The notes beneath the pieces were generated by a model. The model saw only the letters and a program-made list of their open reading frames with translations. It did no database searches and had not been told where the DNA came from. A DNA stretch of 6,441 bases from an uncultured Prevotella sp. (lineage in GTDB: Bacteria; Bacteroidota; Bacteroidia; Bacteroidales; Bacteroidaceae). The stretch's first letter is position 1. Each line of letters begins with the position of its first letter. Shown here in pieces: positions 6,309 through 6,441 of this stretch. The stretch covers positions 1 through 6,441 of the forward strand of contig CALBJK010000037.1 of the NCBI GenBank assembly GCA_937892695.1, given 5' to 3'. The position numbers and the translations under genes are program-made.

Positions 6309-6441
6309 TACTTGTTACACGATAAGTTCCAAATTGTTCGCAATTGAAATATTTTATCTCAGTTTTAACAAGCTAAATCTTATCCTGTCACGGCTCTTTC
6401 ATTTAAGACTGTAGTAACTACACAGTGCCCCATCCCCGGTT

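Larger units (their letters stand above)
6134..6441. other. Non-coding stretch rich in inverted repeats
   Basis: No open frame here is long enough or protein-like enough to call. The right edge has a 19-codon open stretch on the minus strand ending in TAA at 6382-6380. It could be the tail of a gene lying beyond the window, convergent with rpsP, but its short sequence is not recognisable. Several inverted repeats are present: 6145-6158 (a 14-bp palindrome AAAATTCGAATTTT), 6179-6213, 6281-6308, 6332-6345 and 6411-6421. No tRNA, IS end or CRISPR repeat is seen. Confidence 0.55.

Noticed and set aside
6332..6345. AATTG-TTCG-CAATT hairpin
   Set aside because: The stem is only 5 bp and mostly A-T, the closing pair is not the stabilising C-G form for a UUCG loop, and no T-run follows.
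6380..6439. 19-codon open stretch on the minus strand at the right edge
   Set aside because: It is too short to judge. It might be a gene tail, but another minus frame at the same edge also runs open for 13 codons, so it has no support of its own.

Overview
The window looks like a piece of a Bacteroidales chromosome, most likely Prevotella or a close relative. Four things point there. Two strong upstream elements match the Bacteroidota -7 box TAnnTTTG, and both carry the identical 10-mer GTACCTTTGC (1101-1110 and 5441-5450). Starts are A/T-rich with little Shine-Dalgarno sequence. Glutaminyl-tRNA synthetase and a carboxy(nor)spermidine decarboxylase are present. Ribosomal protein S16 carries a long Ala/Lys/Glu-rich tail. 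The genus is an inference; the phylum is well supported.

Layout from left to right. (1) 1-898, minus strand: about the first 299 codons of nspC, a PLP-dependent decarboxylase of spermidine synthesis, cut by the left edge. (2) 899-1142: an AT-rich divergent intergenic region with a strong promoter for glnS and weaker -7-like boxes for nspC. (3) 1143-4294, plus strand: glnS followed by a cytoplasmic TPR-repeat protein. The two overlap by 4 nt (ATGA), so they are probably translated in a coupled way. (4) 4337-5236, minus strand, convergent with the TPR gene: a predicted surface or outer-membrane lipoprotein resembling FimB/Mfa2-type fimbrial proteins. (5) 5237-5501: a divergent regulatory region. 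(6) 5502-6071, plus strand: rpsP (S16), with its own strong promoter, a hairpin at the predicted 5' end of its mRNA, and a perfect 21-bp stem terminator. (7) 6134-6441: about 300 nt with no supportable gene, but with several inverted repeats, one of them a strong compound hairpin.

The genes do not form a single pathway. They are mostly core housekeeping functions (polyamine synthesis, tRNA charging, ribosome assembly) with one accessory-looking lipoprotein between them. I see no mobile element, CRISPR array, tRNA or rRNA, and no clear undescribed multi-gene system. The least explained parts are the rpsP leader hairpin and the structured non-coding stretch after rpsP, where a minus-strand small RNA ending at the rpsP terminator is conceivable but unproven.
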